A program made the translations under genes and the position numbers. A stretch of DNA of 64,000 nt from contig JAACJO010000001.1 in assembly GCA_013368445.1 (NCBI GenBank), positions 2,480,001 to 2,544,000 on the forward strand. Reading direction: 5' to 3'. This stretch comes from Leucocoprinus leucothites. Taxonomy: Eukaryota > Basidiomycota > Agaricomycetes > Agaricales > Agaricaceae. Below, piece after piece: positions 36,111 through 47,925 of the stretch. The notes under the pieces are model-generated. The model saw nothing but the letters and a program-made list of their open reading frames with translations. It was not told where the DNA came from and searched no databases. Each line of letters starts with the position of its first letter. Position 1 is the first letter of the stretch.

Positions 36111-36791
36111 TCACAGATGCTTCTTAGCGGTCGCACGCACTCGTCCATCAAACACTCCACTCCGTATCACCCCCTGCGCACGGTGAAACGGATTCAGTTG
36201 TGCCTGTACACATCTTAGCATCAACCCTGTCGGAGAAATAGACCCAGACCTTGACGTAGAGCTCCCACACCTCCATGAAAAACGCTCGGATCCCATCGTC
36301 GTTCTTTGCTTCGTGCAACAACACGAATTTCACATCTATCAACACACATCAGCATCACTTCTCCCGTCCCCATGTTTCTGCGCGTACTTCCGGGCGTAAC
36401 AAACGCTGACACAGTCCATTCGTTGAATTTGTCAACCGTGCGGAGGTACCTGTCCACTATAAATACAAGTCTGCAACGCGGTAAGAAACACGGACATGGC
36501 ATTTTCCTTGCGGACGAGGTCTTCGATAACATCGAGACTGGCATTAGCAATCATCTGTATCACGTGCCTGTCCTGTCCCCCGCCCATTCTCACAGGCCCA
36601 CTTGTCGTGTGTTGCGTTGCACTCGACGCTCCGGACAACGCAGTCAACGTGCCTGCAAATGCCGACGTCGACCAGGTCGGCAGGTTCGCAGCCAGGGGCG
36701 ACGTGACTGCAGCTGCTGGCTTGGTCGAGTAGTGCGTGAGCGAGTAGATGGGCGTGTCGGACGGCGAGAGGATGAAGAGGTGGTGGGACAT
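36111..36791 (-). CDS. TRS20: TRAPP complex subunit Trs20 (TRAPPC2/sedlin)
   Basis: Longin-fold core subunit of TRAPP vesicle-tethering complexes at ER/Golgi. Start MSHHLFILSPSDTPIYSL. An A/S/T-rich insertion of roughly 60 residues separates the first strands from MIANASLDVIEDLVRKENAM. Then MYLRTVDKFNEWTVSAFVTP, VKFVLLHEAKNDDGIRAFF, EVWELYVK and, after the last intron, AQLNPFHRAQGVIRSGVFDG with the end ATAKKHL, matching the NPF...IRS..FD..V...KKHL ending of sedlins. Divergent from the rhomboid gene (91 bp). Confidence 0.88.
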
Positions 36792-36882
36792 GTTTAGATT
36801 TAGCCAGTAGATAGCAATTCAGTCGCGCACATCATCCCCACTCGTGTCAACAATCATAAACAAGTCTTTGATCTCTCCTTCC

Positions 36883-37974
36883 ATGTCCTCCTTCTTCCGG
36901 CCTCTCCTCCGCGCCAGGACCTGGCAATCACCCTGCAGGCAGTACAAACCATTCTTTTCAACGGCTCAGTCTTTCACTGTTGCACGCAGCTCTTTGTCTC
37001 CGACGAGGTCTTTCTTCACGTCCTCCAAACATACTCTACGCTACCATCCTCCTCAAGGCTCTGGACGAAATAGCTCGGTCTTCGACTTTCTCGACAGGAT
37101 CCCAACAAATACTGTCTTCTGGGGGATCATTGGTATCAATGGAGCCGTGTTCCTCCTTTGGCAAGCTGCCAGTGGTCGTGCCGTTCGTGTCTCCCTTCCC
37201 TTGGCTATATTCGTCATTCAACTCGGTCTCTTCTAGAGATTAGAAAAGGATCCCTCTGCACTCGTGTGGATGTATCAGAACTTTACCAATAGCATCACGA
37301 ACTTGAGAAATGGAAGATTGTTAGTTGTCCTTCATCATGTTCTATCCATGTACTCATCTCTGCCACTAGTTGGACGATCATTACAAGCACTTTCTCACAT
37401 CAAGACGTTGGTCACATCTTCTTCAACATGTTCACCTTTTACTTTATGGGGAGACACCTCCTCAACAGCATTGGCAGTCGTCAATTCATGTTGTTATACC
37501 TAGGAGGTATGTTGCTTGCCACCTTCTCGAGAACCATCTCATTACTTTCGTAGGTGGTATAATCACTTCTCTCACCTCTATGGCCTATTCGCACCTTGTT
37601 AAGCATCGTGACAGGCCTGCTCATGGCGCTAGCGGTACGTTCACGAAACGGACATCCCTTCACTTCGCTACTAAGATTCTTATTTAGGGGCCGTATATTC
37701 CGTTCTCGCAGTTATGGCATGTGCTGCTCCAACCATGACCTTTCAGCTATACGGTATCATTCCCATACCAGCCTGGTTGGTTGTATCAGGTATTTTCGCC
37801 TATGATTCCTACACAACAATCAAAGACACCGTGAGTAGTTAAACACCCAGTTCCAATCTCGTGATGATACTTACATTCCCACTTCAGAGTGGCACTACTG
37901 ATTCTGTGGGCCATATTGGTGGTATGTTAGCTGGTGTGGGCTATTTCATGGCTCGTCGCTTCCGTGTATTCTAG
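36883..37974 (+). CDS. Rhomboid serine protease, probably mitochondrial (Pcp1/PARL type)
   Basis: Intramembrane protease. The start MSSFFRPLLRARTWQS with many R/S and no acidic residues looks like a mitochondrial presequence. TM1 region: TVFWGIIGINGAVFLLWQAA. Rhomboid core after introns: TIITSTFSHQDVGHIFFNMF, then FYFMGRHLLNSIGSRQF, GASGAVYSVLAVMACAAPTM with the nucleophile Ser in GASG, and the catalytic His in GHIGGMLAGVGYF. Tail ARRFRVF. Introns split GASG itself (AGC G|...|GG GCC). PARL/Pcp1 in other fungi process PINK1/Mgm1-like substrates; the substrate here is inferred only from family. Confidence 0.88.
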
Positions 37975-38274
37975 AGTTGCAAATTGTTCCAGAACTAATA
38001 ACCCCCACTTCGCCCAACCTCCACTTCACCCAACCCCCACTGCACTCCTCCACTCATGATAGCAGTTAATCCTCATAATCACCAATAACATTAGATCACT
38101 AAACATACAGACTTGGTCATATCATATTTGGGTATCGCAGCGAAAACTGTACTTTAACCAAGTAATTCGTATCCTCGAAACGCAAAATACTCGAGCGCAA
38201 GGTGATAGCCTCTAAATCAAACGAAAAAACGAAAGAAAACATAACAACATGATCGAGGCTGAAATGAGTAACGT
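37975..38274. other. Convergent intergenic region
   Basis: 300 bp between the rhomboid and CLASP stops. It includes a short imperfect repeat of cacttcgcccaacc-like text near 38,005-38,045. No gene seen. Confidence 0.35.
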
Positions 38275-41200
38275 TCAGCGTCTGGAAGGCGTGCTGGTAC
38301 GGGTATCAAGCCTCCGGATCTCCTTCTCGAGTTTGTCCAGGCCCGATATTCCGTTGAATACAGTCATGCCACGAGCGCCGTGTTTGTCAAACAGGTAGGT
38401 CAACAGATTCTTCTTATCATCCGCTAGTCCGTCGAGAAGCGCAAACAAGTGCGTCTCGTCACGAAGTACAAGTTGAGCGGCAATGATCGAAGCGGCGGCG
38501 GATTCACGGATGATCAAGGAAGATTTATCATTCAAAGCCTAATAACATTGTGGCAATTGATTAGCTTTCAACTCCGAGACTAAGAATTCGGAGATTAGGG
38601 CTTCACCGAGATGAGAGTGGCTTTCATCCTAGGTAGTTCCTCTTCGGCGACCTCCCCTGGAAGCCTTAGAATGAATTTTCCAAGGGCAATCAAGCCGAAT
38701 GCATAGGCGGCGGCTTTGACATCTTTGTCTGCCTCTGAGGGAGGTTCGGCCATGCTGAATTCTCTCAAGCTGGCGTGCATTGTCGTAAGGCCGTAAACGG
38801 GTTCTAGTTTCGTCGTCAACATATCTCGGATCGCGTTCGTCGCCTCGAGGACCTTAAGAGCATAATTAGCTTTTTCAATATACTGAAAGAAGACTAGGGT
38901 TTATGTACTCACATTTACTTTGTTAGAGTACCGAATGCGGAGAAGCATGGAGAAAATTTCAGCTTCTTTTCCCTCTAGGTGAGCTAACTGATTCTCGATG
39001 AGGGCACAGATTGCGATGAGTCCAGTCTCAAGCATATCACCGTCCTATACTACATTAGCTATGGGCTCGCTAGTTGATAATGGGATGCCCGAACCTTTTC
39101 AGGAGTCAATACTTCTACCATCGCCTTCAAAAGCCTATCAAAGTTTTTATTTCTCTCCCAGGCATCGCGGTGCAGGGACGGTAATGACCGAGAGGAATCA
39201 AAAGGCGTCGGGCTGGAGGGATCATTAACAGGGCTCATAGGAGGTGACATCATTACGGGGTTCTGCAAAGAGAGACCCGCAATCTGGTAGAAAGTCGTAC
39301 TGTCTGCAGAGCCAGCAAAGAGTGTAGAGATACAATCTTCGATCAAGGTAGCTGGGTCTTCAGAAGGGACTCTTCCATGTTTCAGGAGAACACCTTGAGT
39401 TCATTGAATTAGATATTTCGAGCTGAAAACATGCGATATAACCCACCAGCTCTGCGCTTTGCCCACCAACTTTCTTGCTTGGCATCTTGCAACACATCCA
39501 ATAGTGAAGTCTTACCCGAGTTGACGGGACTATCCTGGAACATGGCAGCTTGCTTCAAGATGTTAGCAGCCTTGTTTGATGGGGTAACAGGGAGCCGCTG
39601 AGGTAGCTGATCAACTTGAGCCTGCTTGCCCACCAGTAACGACGGAGGAAAAGATGGATGAGGTGTGCTCTCGACGTCTGGATCAACTAGCTCAAGCAAT
39701 CTCTCCGCCGCGCTTTCTGCCTGTTCTGCGCGTGCTTTCAAAGCATCCTCAACAATAGGTTGGTCTGTGATGCTCGTGTTGGCAATAGAACCCGAAGAAA
39801 GAGCGTTGGATATAGAGGGAGCAGAAGGTGTAGCACGTTTTGAACCAATTGACTTCGGTGACTGCGATTCGGGCGGAGTCAAGGGTTTCTTGACAGGTGG
39901 GCGGAAAGTCTGGAAGGGAGTAGAGAACGACATCAAGTTCGTGGACGCATCGTCATCCGATTCATCGTCAAGTGGTATAGGCACGGATTGTGCAAGAAGC
40001 AAAGACTCGTCGTCGTTGCTCATTTGAGGAAAGAGCGTTGAAGTACGAGGGGGCAGCGGGACAGGAGCATTGCGGGATAAGATACTGGTCGCCCGAGGCG
40101 TCGGGGATGTATGCGGCGGGGATGTAGGTGGAGAGGCGGGCAAAGCTGTTTGCACCGCTCGACGTAAGGTCCCTCGAGAAGGTGAGGTGCTTGATCCATT
40201 GGACTGCCGCCTGGACGCGTCTGACATGAGTACCGGAGAATCTCCTCGGCCTGAACCAGTTGATGATGACCGCCTGTGTGCAATCCGAGTAGGAGCAGTC
40301 ACAGATCTAACAGGCTGAGCAGGCGGACGAGCGCTTGGTGGGGAAGAGGAGAGGGTAAGAGGAGAGGTTGGGCGAACAGAGGTAGTTCGTGAGGTCGGGG
40401 AGCCTGGTGATCCAGAACGACGCTGGCTCGGTAGATTGTGAGAGGCAGAGGTCGCTTGGTGGCGTAAGGTTGGTGGAGCGGTAGCGATGGCTTTGGCTTT
40501 GGCGCGGCTGGCTGCAATCGCAGCCGCGATGCTCCCTTTCTTGGTATTTTTTGGGGTGGTAGGTGGTATGTTCTGCTGCCGATTAGGGTCTGGGCAGGCC
40601 TTGTCTAGCTGCTTCCTGGCTGTGGCATCCAGAGATTCCAGGATAGCCGCCCCATTCTCAGGCCATATAGCATCAAAGACCCAGAAGACCTTCCTCGCTG
40701 TCTCGCGTACAGCAGGATTCGGGTCGGCAAGAGCTTTGCGCATGGATTTGTCGAGAACTTCTAGGTTCCCGGAGCCTTCAATATTATTTTTAGCGCGTTG
40801 TCCATGAACGTCAAGGTAGGTCTTGATATGGCCAACCACGAAGGCACGGGCTTGAGTAGTCTTCTCTTGCAAAGTTGTCCACAGGAGAGGAATTACAGTC
40901 CTGGGTTGTGAGGACGTGTGTGTCATGATAACTGTAACGGTGGATTGGGATTGCTGAGCGGTTATTTTCTTGGTCAGACTAGCCATTTTTAGCAAATTGG
41001 TCAAGAGCAAGTCACAAAACGGATCTAAACCCGTCCCGAGGGCTATAGCTAGCTCCGAATAGAGCCAGCAGGTATTGCCCGCCACGGTTGTTCGTAGACT
41101 AGCGAGCTAAGAGGGGGGGCGGGGAGTCAGTGAAGCTGAACGATGTCCGAAGTTTGGGAGATCTTACCGTTTTCAAGGTCCATTGCATGAATCCATCTTT

Positions 41201-42763
41201 CAGCGATGCCATGAACACGTCTGGATACCGCAGGTGTACATCACCTTTCAGCATACCGCGAACTCGTTGAACACCTTGCTCACGAGCGGCCCAGTTATGT
41301 TCAGTTTCCTTTCCCTAAACAACAGGAGACGTCAAGAAACAGGGCAGGATGTTCGCGTTTGTTAAGACCCACATCAAAAGCCTTCGCCATAGCGAGAAAT
41401 TCATTCTCGAGATCACGGCTTGAGGTAATCTGAACATCGTGAATAATAGTGACATCAAGACGTGAAACATGGTGACTCACGAAAACCGTTTGAACATCAG
41501 CATTCTCGCCTGTAGGTGTGGAAGCAGCACGAGCAATGGGGGCAGGTGGCGGTGGCGTTGCTGTGTCTGCACGACTAGCGGCTCTAGACGATGGTCTGGA
41601 CAAAGGTTTAGATCCATCCCTTGTGTGGGTGCTTCGACTCGGTGCAAAGCTGGTTTGAGTACCACTAGGGACACGCGGGCGTTTCCCTTGGAGCATTAAA
41701 CTAGGGGGGACATAATCCCGCTTTGTCGCAGTTGCATCTCCATTCTCTGAACCCTCACGGCTTTGCGGATTGCTGCTGGTAGTGGATGCCCCCAGCAATT
41801 TTGCGAGTACACCATCCATGATGGTCTTTCGAACTCCCTTCTTGGTCATTTCTTTCTTGAGGTCAGCTCGTGCGGCATCCGTCGTACCAGGGCCTGTAAA
41901 AAGCTCGACAACGGACGTGCGCGAACAATCACGAACATGTGCGTCTGTATCTTCGAGGCAATCAACAAGCAACGAGAGGTATGGCCGGAGTGGGAACTGG
42001 GGGTGGGTTCGCCGGATGGAAACTAGGACCAGGATTGACTACAAGGAGTCAGAAATCTGATTCGAAGCATTGAATGAAATATATCGTACCTGTTCTCTGA
42101 TTTTCCATACTTTGCTCGCAAGACCTAAGTCCTTCAATAGGCGCTCAAAAATCATGCTAGGGGTCTCCGGCCCTTTTCCGTCCCTTGACCTCGCTGCAGC
42201 AGTAATAGACGACCCAGACTTGAACGCGTATCCTCCTAGAAGAGCAATTGAAACGCGTGCTTTCACCTGTACCCGGTCCTTGTCACCCAAGCGTTCCATG
42301 ACGAGAGGGAGCAGGGAGGTTAAAACTACTCGAAGGGTCGAAGTGTCGACAACACCTGCAGATGTATTGGTATTGAGCGGCATTACCAAGCAGTGGAATG
42401 CGCACCATGTTGAGCGGGAGTGACAATGAGGGGAAGAAGGGGAGGTAGAGCAGATATAGTGGCAGTGGTAAGGTGCTGATTTGAACTTCGAAGACAGTTC
42501 TTGAATATGGCCAGGAAAGCGTCCGCGTTCTCGATCTAGTAGATGAGAATCAATAGGTTGACAGCTGGATTTTACAGTTCATGGACACTACCTTGACGCC
42601 AGACTCGAACTGAGCTTGCAATTTGGTCAACGCGTCGGCCTTGACATCGGCGTCTTAATAATGTGTTGTCAAGCTCATACGAGTTTAAGAAAAATGTTCA
42701 ACGGTGCTTACCGTTGCTCTTGCATTGACTGATGAGCTTCTCGAGGGTGTCCTCCGAGCTCAT
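38275..42763 (-). CDS. STU1: CLASP-family microtubule plus-end protein (Stu1/Cls1)
   Basis: TOG-domain microtubule rescue factor. Start MSSEDTLEKLISQCKSN. The N-terminal HEAT/TOG arrays show VMERLGDKDRVQVKARVS, LLKDLGLASKVWKIREQ and LVDCLEDTDAHVRDCSRTSV. A basic S/P/R-rich linker (PPPAPIARAAST) precedes the CLASP_N region: LYSELAIALGTGLDPFCDLL, FVVGHIKTYLDVHGQRAKNN, ALADPNPAVRETARKVFW and WPENGAAILESLDATARKQL. A large S/P/T-rich basic microtubule-binding region follows, then C-terminal HEAT repeats ending RRLDTRTSTPSRR. About ten exons, one of them over 1.6 kb. Confidence 0.88.
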
Positions 42764-43099
42764 GACGGAGAAAGGAGAAAGGGTGCTGGGGGAAGGGTGA
42801 CGAGTTGTGGTCAAGCCGATCGCCAGGGTCACAAAATAGCAGGTCGTTGCTGGATTATATAAAGTCAACTAAAAGTCAACAGTCAATTGATGGAGTCATT
42901 TCGTCAACTTAAGACGCTAAGCCAACTTCTGTTTCTTTCGAAATTTCTGACTGTCTTCTACTACGACTGATGATAAATACATTACAGGAGCAGTAACTGG
43001 GCCTCAGCGCCGAGAGGAATTGGTGTCACAATTGACCATTAGATGCTCAGACGATGACATCAGTGATTACCCGAAAATCCAGCCGCCTCAAGCACCACT
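42764..43099. other. CLASP promoter and 3' flank of the Rdx gene
   Basis: 336 bp. It carries the direct repeat AAAGTCAAC twice near 42,860-42,880 (tataaagtcaactaaaagtcaacagtc). No gene seen. Confidence 0.35.
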
Positions 43100-43664
43100 C
43101 TACGGGTTTGAGCTTTTATCTGAATGTCCCAATGATCTACCAGGCTGAATAATGTCACGAATTCGCTGTTTCTGTATGAAAATTGTATCACCATCGAGAG
43201 AGGGGATATTAAATCGGGCCATACCAAGACTTTGAGTTCAGGAAAGCCGCCCTCCGTTTTGCGATCCCAAACAAGTTTCTGTTCGTCTTTGTATGTGGCC
43301 CAGACACGGAATCTGCCTGCAGTATCATCGGCGTTCCGGGGAAAGAGTGTGATTGAGGTGATGGTCGGAGGAGGGAAGGATAAGAGGAGCTCGGTCTGGA
43401 CCCATGTTGCTCGATGCAGCCTAGATAGCTTAGATATCAACGAGAGTATTCCAAGGAGGAGAAAATGCGGTCCAACCATCGGCACTAGCGATGGGTGCCG
43501 CTTTAGCAAATAAATTTATTCGCAGAAGGTAAATGTACAGACCCTATCACAAAACTCAATCGAAACCGTTGTTCCCTCTAATTGCGGAAACGTAAAAGAG
43601 GGCGTACCCTCTGTCGCAGAGACAGACAAGTTCTGTTCAGTGACTTCGACCGGACAGCTAGCCA
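43100..43664 (-). CDS. Rdx-family (SelW/SelT-like) thioredoxin-fold protein
   Basis: Small redox protein of the Rdx superfamily, the Cys-containing relatives of selenoproteins W and T. Exons: 43543-43664, an 8-nt microexon 43477-43484, 43226 or so to 43420, and a last exon from about 43170 to 43100. The N-terminal extension (MASCPVEVTEQNLSVS) precedes GTTVSIEFCDRCRWLHRATW. The CxxC is CDRC, and the microexon encodes its second Cys. Then ITSITLFPRN, GRFRVWATYKDEQ, LVWDRKTEGGFPELKVL and KQRIRDIIQPGRSLGHSDKS: the full family signature. It matches only if both short introns (58 and 56 nt) are removed around the microexon. Confidence 0.88.
43477..43484 (-). other. 8-nt microexon encoding the second Cys of the CxxC motif
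   Basis: Coding strand TGCCGATG, flanked by CGCTAG on its 5' side and GTTGGA on its 3' side. It supplies Cys, Arg and two bases of Trp, joining EFCDR to LHRATW. Skipping it shifts the frame. Confidence 0.8.
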
Positions 43665-43850
43665 TGGGACGTTGTAAGGGTCAATACTTGTTCATTCCAA
43701 GTGCTCCTTTCGATAAGTGCTAGGCAAGTTCTCGGTCACGTGGGGCCATTTAGCTATGGACGCGTTGTTTGTCCATCGCGTACTATCGATCTTTGTCTCT
43801 TCTTACCAAATATCCCCTCAGCTTTTATTAGGTCCAGAGCCACTGCCACA
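43665..43850. promoter_or_regulatory. Divergent promoter, Rdx gene / PCH2
   Basis: 186 bp between the ATGs. CACGTG lies at 43737-43742, near the middle. Confidence 0.5.
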
Positions 43851-45631
43851 ATGTCCAATGAACTATTGAGATGGCCCGTGCACGGTTCGTCTATGCTCAA
43901 TCCGACCGAGCGTCTCGGGCCTCACCAGCATCGTAGTCGAAGTCCGCCTGAAATCTCGAGCTTCGGCTCGCTTTGATACGATTCGCAAATTTGTCCAGAC
44001 ATTCGTCATATCCCATGACAGACTAGGCATACCCTCTGTTCTTGAGGGATGGCAGGACGTGCCTGAACTCTCGGCATCTGTTGAACATATCAATATATGC
44101 GAGTCATCATGCACGAAACAATCTCTCTCTCGGGAAGAGATGATTCTTCACGTCCATGTATATCAGCCCTCGGATGGTGAATCCTTTGAAGAGTTCTCAA
44201 CTGGCTCTGGGAATGGCGGCGAGGATGAAGATACGATGGCAGCTAGCGTTTGCGAGCTTCCAAATCGGGGCTGGGAAGGACTCTGGAACTCCCTAATATA
44301 CGCTGGTGACATCAAACTCAAGTTACTCGACTATATACATGCCACTCTACTCTTGAGTGACGCTAACGTGGACTGTGAGTAACACTAAATGTGCATGTTC
44401 GACTTCTCAAGTCCTCTCAGTCAATCTCGTTTCGTGGAACCGTGTGGTCCTCCTTCACGGTCCTCCCGGGACAGGTAAAACATCCCTGTGTCGTGCTCTT
44501 GCGCAAAAACTTTCCATTCGGTTATCGCACCGGTATCGTTTTCCCGACTCTTTACTCATTATGGAGTTTAATGATGCCCCAGTTACTCACATGCCCGGTT
44601 GCTCGAGATTAACTCTCATTCTCTATTCTCGAAATGGTTCTCCGAATCTGGAAAGCTCGTTCAACGTCTTTTCAATAGTATCAATGAACTGATAGAAGAG
44701 GAAGATAGCTTTGTCATTGTCTTGATCGGTCCGACTTCACTCTTGCATTAATCACAGACCATGCACTTATTAATACTTTTTTAGACGAGGTAGAATCATT
44801 AACTGCTGCTCGGGCGGGTGCCATGGCTGGAACGGAACCCTCGGATGGACTCCGTGTCAGTAGGATACGATTTACTTGCGAAGATAAAATGGTGGCGCTA
44901 ACTCTTCTGATCACCAGGTTGTGAATGCTTTACTAACCCAACTTGATAAATTGAAGCACCGCAAGAATGTACTCATTATGTCTACCAGTAACCTGGTCAA
45001 TGCCATCGGTGAGTTTATGTGGTGACGGTGATCCGCCAGGAGCTGATCAACTAGCAGACAGTGCTTTCGTCGATCGTGCAGACATCGTACAATTCGTCGA
45101 TTTGCCTACAAGAGAAGCAATATACGAAATCCTGAGAACATGTTTATGCGAAGTCATCTCAAAAGGTGTCGTCGCTCCTGTTGTAGGTAGTCAACCCTCT
45201 GAGCTCTCTTCTACTGCTCACATGGAAAATATTAGAAAATCCCAGCTCTGAAGCAAGCACAGATGTACGAAGTTGTCGCCAAAGCCGGAGACGAGGATGC
45301 TTGCAAAACGGAGGATCCCCATGAAAAACAGAAATATCTTGCTCTCCGTATACTCAAGCTCGCCGCGCAGTGTCGGGTGAGCCGACACTCCTGAGTTCCA
45401 CGCACCAACCCACTAACATGATCCCAGAGTCAAAAAATGTCTGGCAGGGCGTTACGGAGACTCCCCGTGCTTGCACTGGCCAGGTATCTAGGAATGGGGT
45501 CAACGACACCATCTCCCGACACCGTTACAGATGAGTTGGCTACCGGCGCAGCGGATATTGATATTTGGCTGGATGGCATGTCCCAAGTCATCCAGGAGCG
45601 GATGAAGGAGCGGGAGCATTTGCAACAATAG
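43851..45631 (+). CDS. PCH2: Pch2/TRIP13-type AAA+ ATPase
   Basis: HORMA-domain remodeller acting in the meiotic checkpoint and chromosome axes. Start [11 protein letters not shown], then after an intron with a GTTCGT donor (43885-43936) [19 protein letters not shown]. The non-AAA N-domain includes [17 protein letters not shown]. Before the ATPase: [20 protein letters not shown]. Walker [21 protein letters not shown]; Walker B-sensor region [20 protein letters not shown]; then [40 protein letters not shown] (arginine finger DRAD) and [19 protein letters not shown]. About ten exons. The C-terminus ends MKEREHLQQ. Confidence 0.92.
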
Positions 45632-45918
45632 TGACTATCCTCTCCCGGCATTCAAATGTATGATACTGCAGCGCATTAAGTACATGTAATGATGGATGTT
45701 CTAGGCTGCATTAACATCCTGACAGGATACTTCGTGGAGTTTCTGGTGGCCTCGGCATATCCAAGTAAGGCTAGGCTGTTCGGAGTGTCTCCTAGCCTTG
45801 CATGATACTGACCACGATCTTGAGGCTCAAAGTATTGGCGGTGGTCTAAGAATGAGTGAATCAGAAGAAGCTCGAGAGACGGCAATCACCACGACTCACA
45901 AACTACGAAGACCTCTAG

Positions 45919-47925
45919 TTATGAGGAAACCAAAGATCGAATCTTGGAAACCAATGTGCTTAACTGTGAAGGTGTCTCGTTATCTGCCGTAGCTCCTGCA
46001 TGTGTGGAAAATGATCGCTGAGACTGAGGATCAGGTTGAACAAGGTGAGGCGCGATATCCTTTGTGAAAGGGGTGCGTATTGATTCGCCCCGGCGAAGCA
46101 AGGCACGACGGGGTCGGAAATGGACAATCTCTCGCCAGCGCGTGCGGGATATACCCTCTCGTCTGTCGTTATCCGACAGATAAATATCCTGACCGCGCCA
46201 CACGCGACGACCGAGACGTTCCTTTCGTCGTTGAAATGTTCGTCCTAGCACGTCATCGAGGTCCTTAGCAAAGGAAGATATTTCTTTAATATCTTCTGTC
46301 AGGATGCGAATGTGAAGGTCGAGATCGAGCATCTTTGGAGGCGGTAGTTCGGGTAAGGACTGGTCGTTTATGTTGATGTCGAACGCTTTGCCCAAGTTTT
46401 TGGCGTCGAAGGAAATCTTTCGGGAGGGAGCCACTGGGGCCTGAACCAGCGTAGGGAGTATGGTCTTGAAGTCATCTGACGGTAGTGGTGGGACGGTTTC
46501 GGCGTCGGCATCCATCTCAGACGGTTCAGGAGATGCACCGAGGCGGTCTTGAAACTCTGTGTAAAACTCCAGATCCTTTCTTTTGAATCGCTGAATTTTA
46601 GGTAGTTTTTCAGATAACCAACGCATCAAACCCAAGTTTTTCCGTCTATTAGCGTGTCCGAAAACCGAAAGGAGCATTTTTCGGTTTAACGAGAATTGAG
46701 GAGCTTGGATCTCTTCTATCGGCACGCCGCCTTTAAGCTGCGATCCGAGATCCCAGTTTACTTGTCTGTCTAGCCGAAGTGCTTGGATAATGTAATGACG
46801 AGCGAGAACGGCATGGTTTGCCTGCCCAATATGTCGGAGAAGCATGTTGTAGGTTGTAGTATTAGGTTCGGCGAAGGGAAGGGTGAAGTTCGGGGGAGAT
46901 GGAACTTGGACGGAGACACCAAAGTCTTCTTCGTCGTCAAAGGAAGAGAAGAGATGTTGACTCGCTTGTGGTAGCGGTTGGGTGAGAACCTCAAAAGCTT
47001 GGATAAGCCTTGAGATATCACCGAAGCGACCGAGGGTATCAATGATGGTATTCAAGGCGTGTGTTGAGAGAGGAATTACGGTGGGAGGTTGTGACTGGGA
47101 TTGACCCTCGAGGAACTCAAGAGGCGGACAGTCTGGGTTGGACAAGTCGATGCCATATGCAAATTTGACTAGTGTGTCGAAACCCTCCTTGTCAACTGTC
47201 TCTTTAAATATTCGAAGTGCTAGGTCGAGAATATATTGGGTAAAGGGAATATTGTATTTGCGCATGTCGGACATAAGTTCATCAAGGATTTTGCGAGTCT
47301 GGGAGGTGAGGCGAGGGCGATAGGCTCTGAGTATGGGGAGGCAAAGACGGTGTGCAACTGCTTGTAGGAAGAGTCCGATGGTCTTGGGCTCCGGTGTTAA
47401 GCCTAGGTGGATGATTTCCTGGTAGACCTGAAGGGAACCGACATAATGACCAACGGCAGCAAACTGCTCGAGGATGTAGTGGTAGTCTTCAAGTGATGGA
47501 GTATGTCCGAGAGCACGAATGTTGCGAATGACTGTCTGAAAGCGACCCTCGTGCATGTGGGGTGCTTCTGGCTTGCGACCTTCCAGAAGATGCCTTGCGG
47601 CTAAAACCCGAAGAGCTTGGGGAGGGATCGAGCACTGACGCAGGACTTTTCTGTGTATTTCGAGGGGGAGCGCGTCGTACTTGAAATAATTCACAAAATT
47701 GGTGTAATGTGCCCAAATACGCGAAGGATCGTCTGTTGCTACCAATGCACGGCGTAGAGCTCTAATTCGGTTTTGAATGAAGTTGTCTTCGGAGATAGTT
47801 GGAGGGGTGTAACTAGTGACATGGGGAGCAAGGGTTGAGGAAGAGCGGGCGCATGTGGCTGGTCTACGGGATGAGGCGGCAAGGAGAGACGACCGGAGTG
47901 CGTGTTGGAGACGAGGATGGACCAT
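45919..47925 (-). CDS. Mitochondrial PPR-like protein
   Basis: Intronless, 668 aa, unusual in this intron-rich window. The first ATG (47925) gives MVHPRLQHALRSSLLAASSR, a mitochondrial-type presequence; an upstream in-frame GTG was rejected. Helical-repeat segments look like pentatricopeptide units: PSLEDYHYILEQFAAVGHYV, GSLQVYQEIIHLGLTPEPKT, LSTHALNTIIDTLGRFGDIS and NTTTYNMLLRHIGQANHAVL. The C-terminal third is basic (RRKERLGRRVWRGQD). Such proteins bind and stabilise specific mitochondrial RNAs; the target cannot be inferred. CACGTG at 47991-47996 lies 66 bp upstream. Confidence 0.75.
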   Translation of the reverse strand: MVHPRLQHALRSSLLAASSRRPATCARSSSTLAPHVTSYTPPTISEDNFIQNRIRALRRALVATDDPSRIWAHYTNFVNYFKYDALPLEIHRKVLRQCSIPPQALRVLAARHLLEGRKPEAPHMHEGRFQTVIRNIRALGHTPSLEDYHYILEQFAAVGHYVGSLQVYQEIIHLGLTPEPKTIGLFLQAVAHRLCLPILRAYRPRLTSQTRKILDELMSDMRKYNIPFTQYILDLALRIFKETVDKEGFDTLVKFAYGIDLSNPDCPPLEFLEGQSQSQPPTVIPLSTHALNTIIDTLGRFGDISRLIQAFEVLTQPLPQASQHLFSSFDDEEDFGVSVQVPSPPNFTLPFAEPNTTTYNMLLRHIGQANHAVLARHYIIQALRLDRQVNWDLGSQLKGGVPIEEIQAPQFSLNRKMLLSVFGHANRRKNLGLMRWLSEKLPKIQRFKRKDLEFYTEFQDRLGASPEPSEMDADAETVPPLPSDDFKTILPTLVQAPVAPSRKISFDAKNLGKAFDININDQSLPELPPPKMLDLDLHIRILTEDIKEISSFAKDLDDVLGRTFQRRKERLGRRVWRGQDIYLSDNDRREGISRTRWREIVHFRPRRALLRRGESIRTPFTKDIAPHLVQPDPQSQRSFSTHAGATADNETPSQLSTLVSKIRSLVSS

